Source: an uncultured Bacteroidales bacterium (GTDB lineage Bacteria > Bacteroidota > Bacteroidia > Bacteroidales > P3). Taken from it: 53,660 nt of DNA. The stretch spans positions 1-53,660 of the forward strand of contig CAJOMZ010000002.1 in NCBI GenBank assembly GCA_905236645.1. Reading direction: 5' to 3'. Shown piece after piece: positions 51,786-53,660 of the stretch. The position numbers and the translations under genes were made by a program. The notes under the pieces were generated by a model. That model was not told the DNA's origin. It did not search any database and worked only from the letters and a program-made list of their open reading frames with translations. Every line of letters begins with the position of its first letter. Position 1 is the stretch's first letter.

Positions 51786-53096
51786 TTACTGTTCGATGCT
51801 CATTTTCAGCAGGTCCTGACCGATATCGTGTCGGTAGTAGCGTCCTTTCCATTTTATGTTCTCTGCGGCTTGCAGGCTCTTAAGCAATGCCGAGGGAAGT
51901 GAATCGGACAATGTGGTTACGCACAGCACACGCCCGCCATTGGTGGTCAGGTCGTTGACCTTGTTGAGCTTGGTGCCGGCGTGGAACACCAGCGACTCCT
52001 TCACCTCGTCGAGGCCGCTGATAACATCGCCCTTGCGATAGCTCTCCGGATAGCCTTCGGCGGTCAGCATCACACAGGCGGCGACACGCTCGTCGATGTC
52101 GAGGGTGCACTGGTTCAGCGTGCCGTCCCAACAGGCTTGGAACAGCTCAACAATGTCGCTCTTGATGCGCGGGAACACCGATTCGGTCTCGGGGTCGCCC
52201 ATACGCACATTATATTCAATCACATACGGATTCAGGGCTCCGTCGTCGCCGCGCACAGCCATCAGACCTAAAAAGATGAAACCCTTGTAGTTGATCCCTT
52301 CTTTCTGCAGTCCCTTGACGGTAGGCATAACTATTTCGTGCTCAACCTTCTGCATAAACACCTTGTCGGCAAACCCGACGGGGCTTACCGAGCCCATTCC
52401 GCCAGTGTTAAGGCCTGTGTCGCCCTCGCCTATACGCTTGTAGTCCTTGGCCGAAGGCAGTATCTTGTAGTGCTTGCCGTCGGTCAGCACAAAGACCGAC
52501 AGCTCGATGCCGCTCAGGTATTGCTCAATCACCACGCGGCTGCTGGCATCGCCGAACTTGGCCTCGGCAAGCATCTCTTTCAGGGCCTGTTTAGCCTCTT
52601 TCAGGTTGTCGATAATCAGCACACCCTTGCCTGCCGCCAGGCCGTCGGCCTTGAGCACGTAGGGGGCCTTGAGGGTCGACAGGAACTTCTGGCCCTCTTT
52701 CAAAGTCTCCTTGGTGAAAGTCTTGTAGGCCGCCGTGGGTATCTCGTGCCGCTGCATAAACTGTTTTGCAAAGTCCTTGCTGCCCTCCAGCTGCGCGCCT
52801 TTTGCCATAGGGCCAATCACGGCCACCGACTTCAGATGCTCGTCGTCGGCGAAATAGTCGGCTATGCCGCCAACCAGCGGCGCTTCGGGACCCACTACCA
52901 CCATCTTGATGTCATTGTCAAGCACAAACTTGCCAATGCCTTTGAAGTCGTCCGCTTTAAGGTCTACATTGGTGCCGCAGGCGGTGGTGCCCGCATTGCC
53001 CGGGGCAATGTAAAGTTTGTCACACTGGGTGCTTTTTGCTATGCTGGCAGCTATTGCGTGTTCACGTCCGCCCGAGCCAAGAAGGAGAATATTCAT
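51786..53096 (-). CDS. purD: Phosphoribosylamine-glycine ligase
   Basis: 436 aa. Joins phosphoribosylamine and glycine, the second step of purine synthesis. Seen: ILLLGSGGREHAIAASIAKS, VVVGPEAPLVGGIADYF, APYVLKADGLAAGKGVLI, LSGIELSVFVLTDGKHYKILPS, GDTGLNTGGMGSVSP, EYNVRMGDPETESVFPR. ATP-grasp enzyme of usual size. On the minus strand, convergent with the thiamine operon (38 bp between stops) and divergent from the carbonic-anhydrase-like gene. Confidence 0.97.
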   Translation of the reverse strand: MNILLLGSGGREHAIAASIAKSTQCDKLYIAPGNAGTTACGTNVDLKADDFKGIGKFVLDNDIKMVVVGPEAPLVGGIADYFADDEHLKSVAVIGPMAKGAQLEGSKDFAKQFMQRHEIPTAAYKTFTKETLKEGQKFLSTLKAPYVLKADGLAAGKGVLIIDNLKEAKQALKEMLAEAKFGDASSRVVIEQYLSGIELSVFVLTDGKHYKILPSAKDYKRIGEGDTGLNTGGMGSVSPVGFADKVFMQKVEHEIVMPTVKGLQKEGINYKGFIFLGLMAVRGDDGALNPYVIEYNVRMGDPETESVFPRIKSDIVELFQACWDGTLNQCTLDIDERVAACVMLTAEGYPESYRKGDVISGLDEVKESLVFHAGTKLNKVNDLTTNGGRVLCVTTLSDSLPSALLKSLQAAENIKWKGRYYRHDIGQDLLKMSIEQ

Positions 53097-53249
53097 AATG
53101 CTGTGGTTTTTCTATAATTTTTCTTAAAAACGGACAATGCCTTCCTTTATTGTGTGACGGGAAAAATAAAGGATAATATAAATTCAGCATAATGTTGCGG
53201 GCTTGACGGCTTTGCTTGTTGCCGCTACTGCGGTGTCGGATTATTTGTG

Positions 53250-53257
53250 TATCTTTG
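53250..53257 (+). promoter_or_regulatory. -7 element of the gamma-carbonic anhydrase gene
   Basis: TATCTTTG followed by C, 23 bp before the ATG. An ATG at 53264 is out of frame. Confidence 0.5.
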
Positions 53258-53280
53258 CAAAAAATGAATACAACCCGCTT

Positions 53281-53660
53281 ATGGCTCTAATCAAATCATA
53301 CAAAGGACGTTCGCCGCGGTGGGGCAGCGATTGCTACTTCAGCGAGAACGCTACGCTGGTTGGCGATGTGAAGCTGGGCGACCAGTGTTCGGTGTGGTTC
53401 AACGCTGTGGTGCGCGGCGACGTGGCGCCCATCACCATCGGCGACCGCACCAATGTGCAGGACGGCAGCTGCATCCACGTGACCCACGACACCGGGCCCA
53501 CACATATCGGCAACGACGTCACCATCGGACATAATGCCACCGTGCACGCCTGCACTATCCGCGACGGTGCCCTCATCGGTATGGGCGCCACCTTGCTCGA
53601 CGACTGTGAGGTAGGGGAGGGTGCCGTCGTCGCCGCCGGAGAACGCGCAGCCCGTCACCT
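53281..53660 (+). CDS. Gamma-carbonic anhydrase-like hexapeptide-repeat protein (3' end outside window)
   Basis: 126 residues visible from ATG 53281. Left-handed beta-helix hexapeptides run throughout (ATLVGDVKLGDQCSVWFNAV, VRGDVAPITIGDRTNVQDGS, IHVTHDT, THIGNDVTIGHNATVHACTI, GALIGMGATLLDD). The metal-binding histidines expected in gamma-carbonic anhydrase-like proteins appear in CIHVTHD, TIGHNATVHAC. Members of this family include YrdA/PaaY-type proteins whose carbonic anhydrase activity is variable. Truncated by the window edge. Confidence 0.9.
   Translation, partial: MALIKSYKGRSPRWGSDCYFSENATLVGDVKLGDQCSVWFNAVVRGDVAPITIGDRTNVQDGSCIHVTHDTGPTHIGNDVTIGHNATVHACTIRDGALIGMGATLLDDCEVGEGAVVAAGERAARH

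Overview
The window is chromosomal DNA from a member of the order Bacteroidales (phylum Bacteroidota), probably an uncultured relative of the gut lineages. Supporting signs: promoters of the Bacteroidota type (TTTG, about 19 nt, then TAnnTTTG) upstream of many genes; TonB-dependent outer-membrane proteins with their own ECF sigma factor; a type IX secretion type B C-terminal domain; DUF4175 and DUF4290 proteins; a bacterial serine palmitoyltransferase; and the typical DUF4290-murA and riboswitch-receptor-PnuT-thiamine pyrophosphokinase layouts. Most of it is housekeeping DNA of roughly 50% GC. One visibly AT-rich accessory operon lies at 24.5-28.0 kb.

Layout. 0-16 kb is mostly plus strand: the end of an aspartokinase, a Cas4-like Fe-S nuclease protein, aroB (minus), a four-gene sigma-factor/outer-membrane-barrel cluster, a U32 peptidase-family protein, cutC, a large transglutaminase-like lipoprotein, glmS, two tandem tRNA-Lys genes (minus) and a WbqC-like protein. 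16-22.7 kb is minus strand: mnmG, ybeY, an RsbW-like ATPase and a giant DUF4175 coiled-coil membrane protein. 23.2-24.4 kb holds a short-chain dehydrogenase and a small Cys-rich protein. 24.5-28.0 kb is the accessory operon: a conserved 355-aa protein, several very small membrane proteins, a membrane-anchored protein with an HPD (J-domain) motif, and a lipoprotein; none of its functions is known to me. 28.2-33.3 kb (minus) has a strongly structured RNA-like region, a GNAT-like gene, serine palmitoyltransferase, deoC, a LutB-like Fe-S protein and rpiB. 33.3-34.3 kb is a 1-kb AT-rich gap without a gene. From 34.3 to 51.7 kb every gene is on the plus strand: nadA, an aminoacyl-tRNA editing protein, an RluA-type pseudouridine synthase, DUF4290, murA, a CpsB-like PHP phosphatase, purB, an ABC exporter, a T9SS type B protein, nadK, an arginase-like protein with lost metal ligands, a lipoprotein, and the thiamine operon under a TPP riboswitch. 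purD (minus) and a truncated gamma-carbonic anhydrase gene end the window.

The most informative discovery is that the window looks replication-origin proximal. Two exact parS sites (TGTTTCACGTGAAACA) flank mnmG, and a third with one mismatch lies at 35.9 kb. The gene strand switches from a solid minus run to a solid plus run across the 1-kb AT-rich gap. That gap contains DnaA-box-like 9-mers and a striking array of seven GTAC-centred repeats, mostly at 11-bp spacing, inside perfect 29-bp inverted arms. I infer a chromosomal origin (oriC) here; genome-wide GC skew would decide.

Other items worth attention are a dispersed intergenic repeat found three times upstream of plus-strand genes, an attenuator-like terminator abutting the start codon of the GNAT gene behind serine palmitoyltransferase, a long switchable RNA structure at 28.2 kb, a MurA with Asp at the fosfomycin-target Cys, and several proteins with degenerate catalytic residues.
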